From the NCBI RefSeq assembly GCF_003461955.1, contig NZ_QTYB01000004.1, forward strand, positions 62,001 through 126,000: DNA of 64,000 nt, given 5' to 3'. The translations under genes and the position numbers were made by a program. Below, one piece after another: positions 1 to 7,422 of the stretch (the stretch's first letter is position 1; each line of letters starts with the position of its first letter). The notes beneath the pieces are model-generated. The model did not search any database. It was given only the letters and a program-made list of their open reading frames with translations, and was not told the origin of the DNA. Origin of the DNA: Ruminococcus sp. AM36-2AA (GTDB lineage Bacteria > Bacillota > Clostridia > Lachnospirales > Lachnospiraceae).

Positions 1-694
1 TTCCAAGGCCCTGTGAAAGGAGTGAAGTCTCCAGAAGTGATGCCATTCCAAATGCCCAGCACATTCCGTAGGGTTCCTGATTTTTCACAGAAGTTACGTA
101 TCCCAGATCCGCTGCATTATAGTAGGACGGATACGCCGCTGCCCGTGCCCCTGGAACATCCTCTGTATCATTTCCGATAGGCTCAGCTGTCGTGTAACTG
201 GTAAGGGAATCAAACGGAGCCAGCTGTTCTTTTTCTTCCTCTTCTGTCAGCGGACGTCCTTTGATATATTCTATTTGGGAGTCTTCCCCATCACCGGTTC
301 CATCTCCAAATGTGTTCTCTGTAGAATCAGAAAAAACATTCTCCTCACTATCCGGCGAAGTCCAGTCTGTTCTGTCATCCTGATCCAGCTCCTCCGAAAT
401 ATTGTCGTCACTTCCCTGCGAGATCTCTTCCGTTTCTGTATCTGAGGTTCCTGCCACAGATACTCCATCCGTATCGTTCTGCGTAGTTCCACCATCTTCA
501 GCCCCTGCTTCAGATGATTCCCCGGTTTGACCCTGATTTCGTATGCTCTGACTTCTCTCTGTCTCATCCGCATCCGCTGACACGACTGCCGTATCACCGA
601 AATCCGCAGCCATAACCGGCACCTGACTACCCGCGACAGCCACACTCAGAAATAATGGAAGCAATTTTTTCCTGAACAGTTTTGATCTTTTCAC
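1..694 (-). CDS. Secreted papain-like (C1A) cysteine protease, N-terminal part; truncated by window edge
   Basis: Read on the minus strand from a GTG at 694-692, preceded by AGAGGAG. The protein begins with a basic signal peptide (MKRSKLFRKKLLPLFLSV) ending near VMAAD. A Ser/Thr/Asp/Glu-rich linker of over 100 residues follows, then the start of a peptidase domain at the window edge. The segment VTSVKNQEPYGMCWAFGMAS carries the Gln and Cys of a C1A protease (Q...CWAF; the Cys is the nucleophile). The His and Asn lie beyond the window. The long acidic linker suggests the catalytic domain is held away from the cell surface. It starts 31 bp after the SH3 protein gene, so the two are probably co-transcribed. 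The family is clear from the CWAF motif; the substrate is unknown. Confidence 0.8.
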   Translation of the reverse strand, partial: MKRSKLFRKKLLPLFLSVAVAGSQVPVMAADFGDTAVVSADADETERSQSIRNQGQTGESSEAGAEDGGTTQNDTDGVSVAGTSDTETEEISQGSDDNISEELDQDDRTDWTSPDSEENVFSDSTENTFGDGTGDGEDSQIEYIKGRPLTEEEEKEQLAPFDSLTSYTTAEPIGNDTEDVPGARAAAYPSYYNAADLGYVTSVKNQEPYGMCWAFGMASLLETSLLSQGLG

Positions 695-725
695 ATGATT
701 CTCCTCTTTTGCTTTAACTGTATGA

Positions 726-1463
726 TTATCCTCTTTTTTTCAAATGATAACCGAAAATCCCGATCACTGCAAGCGCTGTCGCTGTCCCGATCCAGATAAA
801 AGGATTCCTGTACCATACTTTTGTTTCTTTGAAGGATTTCGCAACGGAACCATTGACCGGTTTCGCATCTGTCTCTTCCTGTTCTTCTGTGGAAACCGGA
901 GATATCTGTACTGCCGGACCATATACTTCCCCAGTTCCGCCGGAAGATACTTCTTTCTCTGTTCCGGAGACATCCGTACTGTCATCTGATTCCCGTGGCG
1001 TTCCTGATACGGCAATACCATCATTCGGTTCCTGCCGGGTTTCGGATGATCCCGTCTGGTCATTCAGACCCTGTTCAATTCCGGTTCCTGCTGAATCTGC
1101 ACCGGTTCCTTTCGTTATTCCGGCTGCTGCCAGCTCTTCATCCTTCGATGGCCGGAGTTCATCAAGAGGCACATATCCATGTCTTCCCTGATACTCGGTA
1201 TAACCCCAGTTCTCGCCGTCTTTCTCCGTTTCCCCTTCAATATGCAGAACTGTTCCGTCTTTAATTTCAGTTCCGTTAAATTTTCCACTTTTTTTATCTG
1301 TTGACGGATAAATATCCACTCCGTCCTCACCGGAATCCACGGTCATATAATAATCCGTGCTGCTCTGCGGAAGTTCCACTTTCTCTGATCTGTCCGCATA
1401 AACCGGCATACTTACCGTCACTGTCAGCAAAGCCGCCAGCAGCACACCTTTTATTCTTTTCAT
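726..1463 (-). CDS. Secreted SH3-domain protein with C-terminal membrane anchor
   Basis: A 245-residue protein. It has an N-terminal signal peptide (MKRIKGVLLAALLTVTVSMPVYA). Residues about 37-105 form a bacterial SH3-like domain (STDYYMTV, VDIYPSTDKKSGK, GENWGYTEYQGRHGYVPLDEL). A disordered Gly/Ser/Thr/Glu-rich stretch runs from about 110 to 210. One C-terminal transmembrane helix (NPFIWIGTATALAVIGIFGY) is followed by positive residues (HLKKRG), so the SH3 domain should face outward and be tethered to the membrane. SH3b domains commonly bind peptidoglycan. The next gene downstream is a secreted cysteine protease, so the pair may act together at the wall; this is inference. No catalytic domain is visible. 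Confidence 0.75.
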   Translation of the reverse strand: MKRIKGVLLAALLTVTVSMPVYADRSEKVELPQSSTDYYMTVDSGEDGVDIYPSTDKKSGKFNGTEIKDGTVLHIEGETEKDGENWGYTEYQGRHGYVPLDELRPSKDEELAAAGITKGTGADSAGTGIEQGLNDQTGSSETRQEPNDGIAVSGTPRESDDSTDVSGTEKEVSSGGTGEVYGPAVQISPVSTEEQEETDAKPVNGSVAKSFKETKVWYRNPFIWIGTATALAVIGIFGYHLKKRG

Positions 1464-1511
1464 TCTGTCTCCTCCATCCGTACCCGCATCTTCGTTTCCC
1501 GTATACGCAAA

Positions 1512-1552
1512 ATCCTCTTATATTTCTCTTCTGCTCCGAAATATAAGAGGAT
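1512..1552. terminator. 14-bp perfect inverted repeat between glf and the SH3 gene
   Basis: ATCCTCTTATATTT at 1512-1525 is the exact complement of 1539-1552, with a 13-nt loop. It lies just beyond the glf stop on the minus strand. The tail on that strand is TTTTGCG, a short T-run, so it is a plausible but not ideal rho-independent terminator. Confidence 0.55.
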
Positions 1553-1602
1553 CTTATCATTAGTAGTGGTACTGCCAGCGTTTCCTGTCTGGTGTATATG
1601 TT

Positions 1603-2718
1603 TTATGCCAGTTCTCTCTCGCACATATCCAGTGCAGACGCGATTACCGCATCCATATCATAATACTTGTACTCGCCAAGACGTCCGCCAAAGATTACCT
1701 TGGATTCCTTCTGTGCAAGTTCTTTATACTGTGCGTAAAGCTGTCCGTTCTTCTCATCATTAACCGGATAATATGGCTCATCGCCCGGTTTCCACTCAGA
1801 ACTGTACTCACGGCTGATCACAGTCTTCGGAAGATCGTTGCCTTCCTCATCCTTGCCGAACTCAAACCATTTATGCTCAATGATACGTGTCCACGGTGTC
1901 TCAACATCTGTGTAGTTCACAGCTGCATTACCCTGGAAATTCGGCTTATCAAGAGTCTCATTCTCAAAACGGACAGAACGATACTCCAGTGTTCCAAGCT
2001 TATAATCAAAGTATGCGTCAATGGCACCTGTGTAGATAACCTTCTCAGCCATAGCATCATACTCAGCCTTCTTCTCAAGGTAATCCTCATTCAGACGAAC
2101 CTCAATGCCGTCCAGGAGGTTCGCTACCATCTTCGTATATCCGCCAACCGGGATTCCCTGATAAAGAGCATTGAAATAGTTGTTATCAAAAGTCAGACGG
2201 ACCGGAAGTCTCTTGATGATAAAGGAAGGAAGCTCTGTGCATGGACGTCCCCACTGCTTCTCTGTATAACCCTTGATCAGCTTCTCATAGATATCTGTAC
2301 CAACCAGGCTGATTGCCTGCTCCTCAAGGTTCTTCGGTTCTGTGATACCAGCTGCCTTACGCTGCTCCTCGATTTTCTCAGCAGCCTCCTCCGGAGTCAC
2401 AACCCCCCACATCTTATTGAAGGTATACATATTAAACGGAAGGCTGTACAGCTCACCATGATAATTGGCAACCGGGCTGTTTGTAAAACGGTTGAACTCC
2501 GCAAACTGTGTAATATAATTCCAGACCTTCTTATTATTGGTATGGAAAATATGTGCACCATACTTATGAACATTGATTCCCTCAATCTTCTCTGTGTACA
2601 CGTTTCCTGCAATATTCGGGCGTTTGTCAATCACGAGAACAGATTTGCCCGCCTTCTTCGCCTCATGAGCAAAGACAGCACCGTAAAGACCGGCGCCTAC
2701 GATAAGATAATCGTACAT
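1603..2718 (-). CDS. glf: UDP-galactopyranose mutase
   Basis: Interconverts UDP-galactopyranose and UDP-galactofuranose, the Galf donor for cell-surface glycans, using reduced FAD. The 371-residue length is standard. The N-terminal dinucleotide-binding fold (YDYLIVGAGLYGAVFAHEA, GAGLYG at 8-13) is followed by the family segments GINVHKYGAHIFHT and NSPVANYHGELYSLPFNMYTF. The ATG at 2718 has AAGGAG seven bases upstream. galE, which makes its substrate UDP-galactose, lies 2.5 kb away on the same strand, separated by a mobile-element island. No glycosyltransferase lies next to it. Confidence 0.95.
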   Translation of the reverse strand: MYDYLIVGAGLYGAVFAHEAKKAGKSVLVIDKRPNIAGNVYTEKIEGINVHKYGAHIFHTNNKKVWNYITQFAEFNRFTNSPVANYHGELYSLPFNMYTFNKMWGVVTPEEAAEKIEEQRKAAGITEPKNLEEQAISLVGTDIYEKLIKGYTEKQWGRPCTELPSFIIKRLPVRLTFDNNYFNALYQGIPVGGYTKMVANLLDGIEVRLNEDYLEKKAEYDAMAEKVIYTGAIDAYFDYKLGTLEYRSVRFENETLDKPNFQGNAAVNYTDVETPWTRIIEHKWFEFGKDEEGNDLPKTVISREYSSEWKPGDEPYYPVNDEKNGQLYAQYKELAQKESKVIFGGRLGEYKYYDMDAVIASALDMCERELA

Positions 2719-2801
2719 TCGTTTTTCTCCTTGTTGTTTGATGTGATTATTTTAACACCTGTGCTGCGGGTATGGCAAGTGTTCTTTTTTACCGACATAT
2801 G

Positions 2802-2987
2802 TTATTTTCTTTTTGCATAAATGACTATTACATCACCATTGTATTCGTGTTCGGCGATCTTTTCATAGCCAAATCCAACCATTTCGTTCAACACATGTTT
2901 CATATCTCCTGATGCTTCTTTCTTATCAACGGCTATATAATATTTATTATTTTCTGAAATCAGTTCTTTTGCATTGTCATTATCCAT
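2802..2987 (-). CDS. Small hypothetical protein (61 aa)
   Basis: A 61-residue ORF with AAAGGAGC placed correctly before the ATG, which supports translation. The sequence is hydrophilic with no signal or membrane segment. The second half (MKHVLNEMVGFGYEKIAEHEY then DVIVIYAKRK) suggests a helix followed by two strands. I do not recognise a family. It sits in the AT-rich island between glf and galE, 23 bp beyond a structured repeat, so it may be accessory DNA. Confidence 0.5.
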   Translation of the reverse strand: MDNDNAKELISENNKYYIAVDKKEASGDMKHVLNEMVGFGYEKIAEHEYNGDVIVIYAKRK

Positions 2988-3010
2988 AATAAGCTCCTTT
3001 CTTGCGGTTG

Positions 3011-3085
3011 TATGTCAAGCGGATATTCGCAATCCGCATTCGCTACGCAGTTCTACACCGAATAACTGCTTCGCAGATTCGGTTA
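3011..3085. repeat. Structured intergenic repeat, full copy A (REP-like)
   Basis: 75 bp starting TATGTCAAGCGGATATTCGC and ending GGTTA. It is nearly identical to the copy at 55339-55415 and partly shared with 37310-37341. Two hairpins are visible: GCGGAT/ATCCGC around ATTCGCA, and ACCGAAT-aa-CTGC / GCAG-ATTCGGT (3057-3083). It lies between the XRE gene and the 61-aa ORF. Confidence 0.8.
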
Positions 3086-3090
3086 AAACA

Positions 3091-3375
3091 TTATTTGCAG
3101 TAATTTAATAACACCTCCAATAAATTAATTCCTATTCCATTACAATATTTCACAAAAGATTCTATTGATGGATTTCCATTATATGATTCAATTTTCGAAA
3201 TCATCTGTTGTGTTAAACCTGTTCTCTGTGCAACATCTTTTTGCGTTAACTTTTTTTCTTTCCGGATTCTTTTCAGACATATAGCAATATTATAAATTTC
3301 CGTTTCTATCTCATATTGCTTTTTAAGTATCAAATCAGATGCTACTTCTTTTTTCAGCTCTTCTAATGCACCCAT
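3091..3375 (-). CDS. XRE-family HTH antitoxin-type regulator (HigA-like)
   Basis: A 94-residue protein. Residues about 30-85 form a Cro/CI-type helix-turn-helix (IRKEKKLTQKDVAQRTGLTQQMISKIESYNGNPSIESFVKYC). The N-terminus carries the charged helix usual in antitoxins paired with HigB/RelE toxins. AAAGGAAATAGCAAT precedes the ATG. The toxin gene lies upstream on the same strand, the toxin-first order typical of higBA. The 208-bp gap between them is larger than usual. By analogy it should bind the toxin and repress the operon promoter near 3971-3999. Confidence 0.75.
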   Translation of the reverse strand: MGALEELKKEVASDLILKKQYEIETEIYNIAICLKRIRKEKKLTQKDVAQRTGLTQQMISKIESYNGNPSIESFVKYCNGIGINLLEVLLNYCK

Positions 3376-3583
3376 ATTGCTATTTCCTTTTACAATAAAC
3401 TAAATCAAAGACATCTTTATCCATTTTTATAACATTGAATATTTAAATATAATTTTGGATCTAGCATAACACTCATCACTCCTTTCTTTCATAAATTATA
3501 TTTTTTCGAAACTATATAAACACTCTTAGGACTTCTGCCTGAGAGATCAATTCTCTCAGGCACTAATGCTCCAGTGGTATTTT
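3376..3583 (-). other. Toxin-antitoxin intergenic region with a hairpin and a 16-codon ORF
   Basis: Two items fill this gap. A perfect 10-bp hairpin, GCCTGAGAGA (3537-3546) against TCTCTCAGGC (3552-3561) with a TCAAT loop, follows the toxin stop; it has no T-run, so it is not a clear terminator. Downstream on the minus strand, AAAGGAGTG precedes a 16-codon ORF at 3467-3417 (MLDPKLYLNIQCYKNG). Whether it is translated is unknown. It could instead couple translation into the antitoxin or be the remnant of a longer gene. Confidence 0.35.
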
Positions 3584-3931
3584 CTATATATGTTCTCTGT
3601 GAATAAGCGGATTTTTTAACATTCGTTTTTCCCTGTCAACAGCGGTTTTCTTATCTGTCTTTTCCGTCTTATTTTTCTGTTTATGCTCCGTTATATATAC
3701 AATATTTATAGTATTATCCAAACCCCTGTAATAAAATATACGCACATCTTTCTTCTTAATTTCGTAAAGTGTTGGCGTAATCTTTTTATCAATCGGTCTC
3801 GTAGTAAAGTTCTCTAGTCCATCCTTTAGTATTCCCTCCAGCACAGTTAATACTATCGGCTTTACTTCGTTTGAAAGATTACTTAAAATATTTTTACCAC
3901 CGGAGGTCCTATACACGAAAATCTGTTCCAT
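3584..3931 (-). CDS. RelE/HigB-family toxin (phage-derived Gp49-like)
   Basis: About 115 residues from the ATG at 3931, chosen because GGAGGA sits six bases upstream; an upstream TTG would overlap that ribosome site. The fold pattern of HigB toxins is visible: VYRTSGGKNILSNL, then LYEIKKKDVRIFYYRG in the core strands, INIVYITEHKQKNK, and a basic C-terminal helix (TAVDREKRML). Such toxins cleave ribosome-bound mRNA. The XRE gene downstream is the expected antitoxin. A good promoter lies directly upstream. Family assignment is by pattern; activity is untested. Confidence 0.78.
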   Translation of the reverse strand: MEQIFVYRTSGGKNILSNLSNEVKPIVLTVLEGILKDGLENFTTRPIDKKITPTLYEIKKKDVRIFYYRGLDNTINIVYITEHKQKNKTEKTDKKTAVDREKRMLKNPLIHREHI

Positions 3932-3970
3932 ATAGTTCCTCCACAACAACTGTTGGTTGTATTTTTCTGT

Positions 3971-4009
3971 AGTTTATACCATATGTTCAAAATTGTCAAG
4001 CCTGTTGAC
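3971..4009 (-). promoter_or_regulatory. Promoter and possible operator of the toxin-antitoxin operon
   Basis: On the minus strand TTGACA (3999-3994) is followed by a 17-bp spacer and TAAACT (3976-3971). The inverted repeat GTCAA-N5-TTGAC (3995-4009) overlaps the -35 box, a good position for an antitoxin operator. A second weak dyad (CAACTGTTG) lies just before the toxin ribosome site. Confidence 0.6.
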
Positions 4010-4039
4010 AATAAAATCTATAAGCGCAAAATCCCGCAT

Positions 4040-4300
4040 AGTGACATACTCCCACCACTTAAATCTTATAGATTTTGATGTGGGGGTTCCTGCTCAATTG
4101 CCCTTCAGAGCAAAGATAAAACAGGCTATCCCCGCGTGTCCCGCGGTTTTTATAAGTACGGATGCGAACTTTTTATTGTGTTATCATGCACATTCTATAA
4201 GGATCCGTTTTCCTTCGTTCATGATATTGAATGCCGCATTCACATCACGATCCATTCTGTTTCCACATTCACAGTAATAAATTCTTTCAGATAAAGACAA
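4040..4300 (-). mobile_element. Right end of a degenerate IS200/IS605-type element with TnpB C-terminal remnant
   Basis: On the minus strand the frame ending at TGA 4184 encodes YYCECGNRMDRDVNAAFNIM then NEGKRILIECA. This is the C-terminal zinc-finger/RuvC end of TnpB: the second CxC pair and the DRDVNAA catalytic Asp motif. Everything upstream of about 4300 is missing. Downstream lies an IS605-like right end with a stem (CCCACCAC and AAATCT at 4051-4066 pairing with AGATTT and GTGGGGG at 4070-4086), finishing in GTGGGAGTATGTCA. In intact elements this region also forms the 3' part of the TnpB guide (omega) RNA. Confidence 0.75.
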
Positions 4301-4872
4301 AATCTGGATGTGTCTGTACAAAGAACAGAAATTAATTTTGTGAGATTTTCCTGAGATATGATATTAAAAGAATGTTCTATTATTTTAGGATAACGAAATT
4401 CCAGCTGAGAAAGATGATTGATATATCCCTGCTTTTCTCCATATTGAAGGATACTGTGGAATAAAATAAGAATGTTTTTTATGGTGCGGGAAGAAAGCCC
4501 TTCTTTTTTCAGTTTTTCGGAAAATCTGTATATAGAATCTGATGAGATATATTTTACAGGAATGTCCCCAAATTCAGGAATAATATGTATGCTGATCAAA
4601 GTTTCATAACAGGTATAAGTACTGATCTTTACAGTGTATCGAACAGATGCCAGCCATTCCTGATTAAGGTTCCGAAAGAGGATTTTTCTTCCGATATTTG
4701 TCTGTGGCCTGTTTTTACATAAAATTGCCAGCTTTTTCTTTTTTACAGAATCATAAGTGTGAGCATATACATAGCCATACTGAATCCGGCCATTTTGGTC
4801 ACGGGATTTTTCATAGCGCGCTTCCCATCTTCCATCTTTTCTCTTTCTGATATTTTCCCCTTTTCTAGGCAT
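4240..4872 (-). pseudogene. Truncated tyrosine recombinase (integrase), catalytic domain lost
   Basis: The reading frame starts at the ATG at 4872 (AAGGAG nine bases upstream; an earlier ATG at 4893 lacks a site). It encodes an integrase arm-binding domain (GENIRKRKDGRWEARYEK) and the SAM-like core-binding domain (about residues 60-170, TCYETLISIHIIPEFGDIPV). It then breaks at DTSRFCLYL. The last 14 residues (EFITVNVETEWIVM) are TnpB codons read in the wrong frame. No Arg-His-Arg-Tyr catalytic residues remain, so it cannot recombine. It probably marks the end of a former integrative element. TATAAT lies near 4893-4903. Confidence 0.85.
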
Positions 4873-5023
4873 AATTGCAGTCTCCTTTTTCATTCATTAT
4901 AGCAAAAGCCTGACCATTTTTGTGACCACGAATCGGCGAAAAAAGGAAGCCAGGTGGCGTATTTAGGAATATCTCACACCCAAAAAGAGCATAACCTGCT
5001 AAATATAGTGCATTTTTCGTAGC

Positions 5024-5124
5024 TTGACAACACATATTGCCGATGCTATCATTGTTTATGATTCGGAAACTATGTATAATTGAGAAAAACAGGTGTCGCT
5101 TATGGAAATGATAAGCGACATTTT
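5024..5124 (+). ncRNA. Candidate short transcript with its own promoter and terminator
   Basis: TTGACA (5024-5029), a 17-bp spacer and TATCAT (5047-5052) form a good plus-strand promoter. About 45 bases after the expected start, GTCGCTTAT (5095-5103) pairs with ATAAGCGAC (5111-5119), followed by ATTTTT. The predicted RNA is about 65 nt (5059-5124). No ORF with a ribosome site is present. It could be a small RNA or the leftover leader of a deleted mobile-element gene. Confidence 0.4.
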
Positions 5125-5132
5125 TACCCCCA

Positions 5133-5177
5133 AAAAACAGGCAGGCCTCTCTTATAAAAAGAAGCCTGCCTGTTTTT
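5133..5177. terminator. Bidirectional terminator after galE
   Basis: A 14-bp perfect stem, AAAAACAGGCAGGC (5133-5146) with GCCTGCCTGTTTTT (5164-5177). It ends in T-runs on both strands and lies 26 bp beyond the galE stop. With 5095-5119 it makes two terminators back to back. Confidence 0.85.
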
Positions 5178-5202
5178 ATTTATGATATGTATTTACCGTT
5201 TC

Positions 5203-6219
5203 TTAATCCTCGTATCCATTCGGATTCTGGCTCTGCCATTTCCAGGAGTCTGCACACATCTCGCGGATTCCGTTCTCTGCTTTCCAGCCAAGTTCTCTCT
5301 CAGCTTTGGATGCATCGGAGTAGCAGGTTGCGATGTCTCCAGGGCGGCGTGCTTTGATCACGTATGGGATCTTAACACCTGTAGCTGCCTCGAAGTTCTT
5401 AACGATGTCGAGAACGCTGTAGCCTTTACCTGTTCCAAGGTTGTAAATGCTTAATCCGGATTTATCTTCCAGTTTCTTGAGGGCTTTTACATGGCCTTTG
5501 GCAAGATCTACTACGTGGATGTAGTCACGGACACCTGTTCCGTCCGGTGTATCGTAATCGTTTCCGAATACGCCGAGTTCTTTCAGTTTACCTACTGCAA
5601 CCTGTGTGATGTATGGCATCAGGTTGTTCGGGATACCGTTCGGGTTCTCACCGATGGTTCCGCTCTTATGAGCACCGATCGGGTTGAAGTAACGAAGAAG
5701 AACTACATTCCACTCCGGATCTGCCTTCTGGATATCTGTAAGGATCTGCTCCAGCATGGATTTCGTCCAGCCATATGGGTTGGTGCACTGTCCCTTCGGG
5801 CACTCCTCTGTGATCGGGATGATTGCCGGATCTCCGTATACGGTCGCTGAGGAAGAGAAAATAATATTCTTGACATTATGCTTTCTCATCACATCCACAA
5901 GTGTCAGGGTTCCTGCGATATTGTTCTCATAATATTCCCATGGTTTGGCAACGGATTCACCTACTGCTTTCAGTCCTGCGAAATGAATACAGGAGTCGAT
6001 CTCTTCTTTGTCAAAAACTTCATTCATTGCGTCACGGTCCAGAATATCTGCTTTATAGAATTTCACCGGTTTTCCTGTGATCTTGGATACTCTGTCCAGA
6101 GCCTTCTCACTGGAATTACATAAATTGTCAACTACTACAACATCATATCCTGCGTTCTGCAGTTCTACAACGGTATGACTTCCAATGTATCCTGCTCCAC
6201 CTGTTACTAAAATTGCCAT
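5203..6219 (-). CDS. galE: UDP-glucose 4-epimerase
   Basis: Interconverts UDP-glucose and UDP-galactose with bound NAD in the cytoplasm. It has 338 residues, the usual length. The Rossmann motif GGAGYIG is at 7-13. The catalytic SxnYxxxK set is visible: FSSSATVYG near 121-129, then Tyr149 and Lys153 in NPYGWTKS. The C-terminal [11 protein letters not shown] and [13 protein letters not shown] segments are typical. Its product feeds glf (UDP-galactofuranose) and Leloir galactose use; the GH36 alpha-galactosidase at 51926 would supply galactose. Terminator at 5133-5177. Confidence 0.96.
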   Translation of the reverse strand: MAILVTGGAGYIGSHTVVELQNAGYDVVVVDNLCNSSEKALDRVSKITGKPVKFYKADILDRDAMNEVFDKEEIDSCIHFAGLKAVGESVAKPWEYYENNIAGTLTLVDVMRKHNVKNIIFSSSATVYGDPAIIPITEECPKGQCTNPYGWTKSMLEQILTDIQKADPEWNVVLLRYFNPIGAHKSGTIGENPNGIPNNLMPYITQVAVGKLKELGVFGNDYDTPDGTGVRDYIHVVDLAKGHVKALKKLEDKSGLSIYNLGTGKGYSVLDIVKNFEAATGVKIPYVIKARRPGDIATCYSDASKAERELGWKAENGIREMCADSWKWQSQNPNGYED

Positions 6220-6354
6220 AGTTTTTCTCCTCCTCTACTGGATCTAACTGTTCCTGTTTATTTTAGCACTGTTCCACTGTTTCCACAATAGCTGAAACCC
6301 AGGTTTACTACCTGACTTTTCCCATATCTTTGGAAGTTTCTCAGAAATTTCCGG

Positions 6355-7278
6355 TTAATCCCAAAGTCCCTGCGGATAAAGTCCCTGATCTTTCAGTTTC
6401 TGGATTGCCGCAACCACTACCGGTTTGTCTTCTTTATAAGTGACTCCGTACCATTTATCCTGTGTGGTAAGGACTTTGACGGTCGCTTTCTTTTCTTTTA
6501 AAAGTTCATCCACTACAAACGGAAGGAAATATTCACATTTCAGAGGATTCTCCGGAATATTCTTCTGGAGAAATACAGGAAAACGGTTTACCAGCTCTTT
6601 CATAAAACCGCCGGTAAAGCCCCACATGTTCATGGATACCGGTGTGTCTCCCGGAAGGCTGATCCATGTTTTTCCATCGTCTTCTGTGTAGGCTGCTCCG
6701 CCATCACGTTTCTCGATGTGGGTTCTCTCATTGATGTCCGCAAGATACCCATCTGCATCTGTCTCGCAGACACCACGGGATACATAACCGTTGTCTGTCA
6801 GTGTATTCTCCAGACGATAACCCACCATCATATACTGGGCAGGAACGGCATCCTCCTGCGCCTGAGCCAGAAAATCATATGCCATCTTAAAAGCATGTGT
6901 TCCATAATAATCATCTGCATTGATCACCACAAACGGGCCGTCAATAACTTCAGCACAGCTTAATACGGCATGTCCCGTTCCCCACGGTTTCACACGTCCT
7001 TCCGGAACCTGAAAGCCTTCCGGAATATTATTCAGATCCTGATGGACATACACGATTTCCACCTTATCGCTTAAACGGTCACCGATGGCATCGCGGAAAT
7101 CCTGCTCGTTTTCTTTTTTTATGATAAATATTACTTTTTTAAAGCCTGCACGTACTGCATCATAAATGGAAAAGTCCATGATGATATGACCTTCCTGATC
7201 TACAGGATCGATCTGCTTCAGTCCGCCGTAGCGGCTTCCCATTCCTGCTGCCATTACTACCAGAACCGGCTCTTTCAT
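6355..7278 (-). CDS. Sugar-phosphate nucleotidyltransferase-like protein
   Basis: A 307-residue protein with the nucleotidyltransferase signature at the N-terminus (VLVVMAAGMGSRYGGLKQIDP). The metal-binding segment VVINADDYYG is near residues 115-125. These enzymes join a sugar phosphate to NTP, releasing pyrophosphate, to make activated sugars. The position 135 bp upstream of galE and in line with glf fits a role in glycan precursor supply. The second half (GDTPVSMNMWGFTGGFMKEL, DKWYGVTYKEDKP) is family-like but does not reveal the sugar, so no specific enzyme is named. Confidence 0.8.
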   Translation of the reverse strand: MKEPVLVVMAAGMGSRYGGLKQIDPVDQEGHIIMDFSIYDAVRAGFKKVIFIIKKENEQDFRDAIGDRLSDKVEIVYVHQDLNNIPEGFQVPEGRVKPWGTGHAVLSCAEVIDGPFVVINADDYYGTHAFKMAYDFLAQAQEDAVPAQYMMVGYRLENTLTDNGYVSRGVCETDADGYLADINERTHIEKRDGGAAYTEDDGKTWISLPGDTPVSMNMWGFTGGFMKELVNRFPVFLQKNIPENPLKCEYFLPFVVDELLKEKKATVKVLTTQDKWYGVTYKEDKPVVVAAIQKLKDQGLYPQGLWD

Positions 7279-7422
7279 AATCTTGTTCCTCCTGCTATTT
7301 TAGAGATTCGGGGATTTTTCCCCTTACATAGTTCGGGCCGGTCAGATTCTCATCCGGCCGGCCTTTGAACCTCGTTTTATTATACTACACTTCCCCTGGA
7401 AATCCTACTGCTTCTTTCCATT

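Noticed and set aside
271..645. A 124-codon minus-strand frame near the left edge
   Set aside because: It is an Arg-rich alternative frame inside the cysteine protease gene, which has the GTG start, signal peptide and CWAF motif.
3932..3949. TTG start for the HigB toxin
   Set aside because: It overlaps the GGAGGA site that serves the ATG at 3931.
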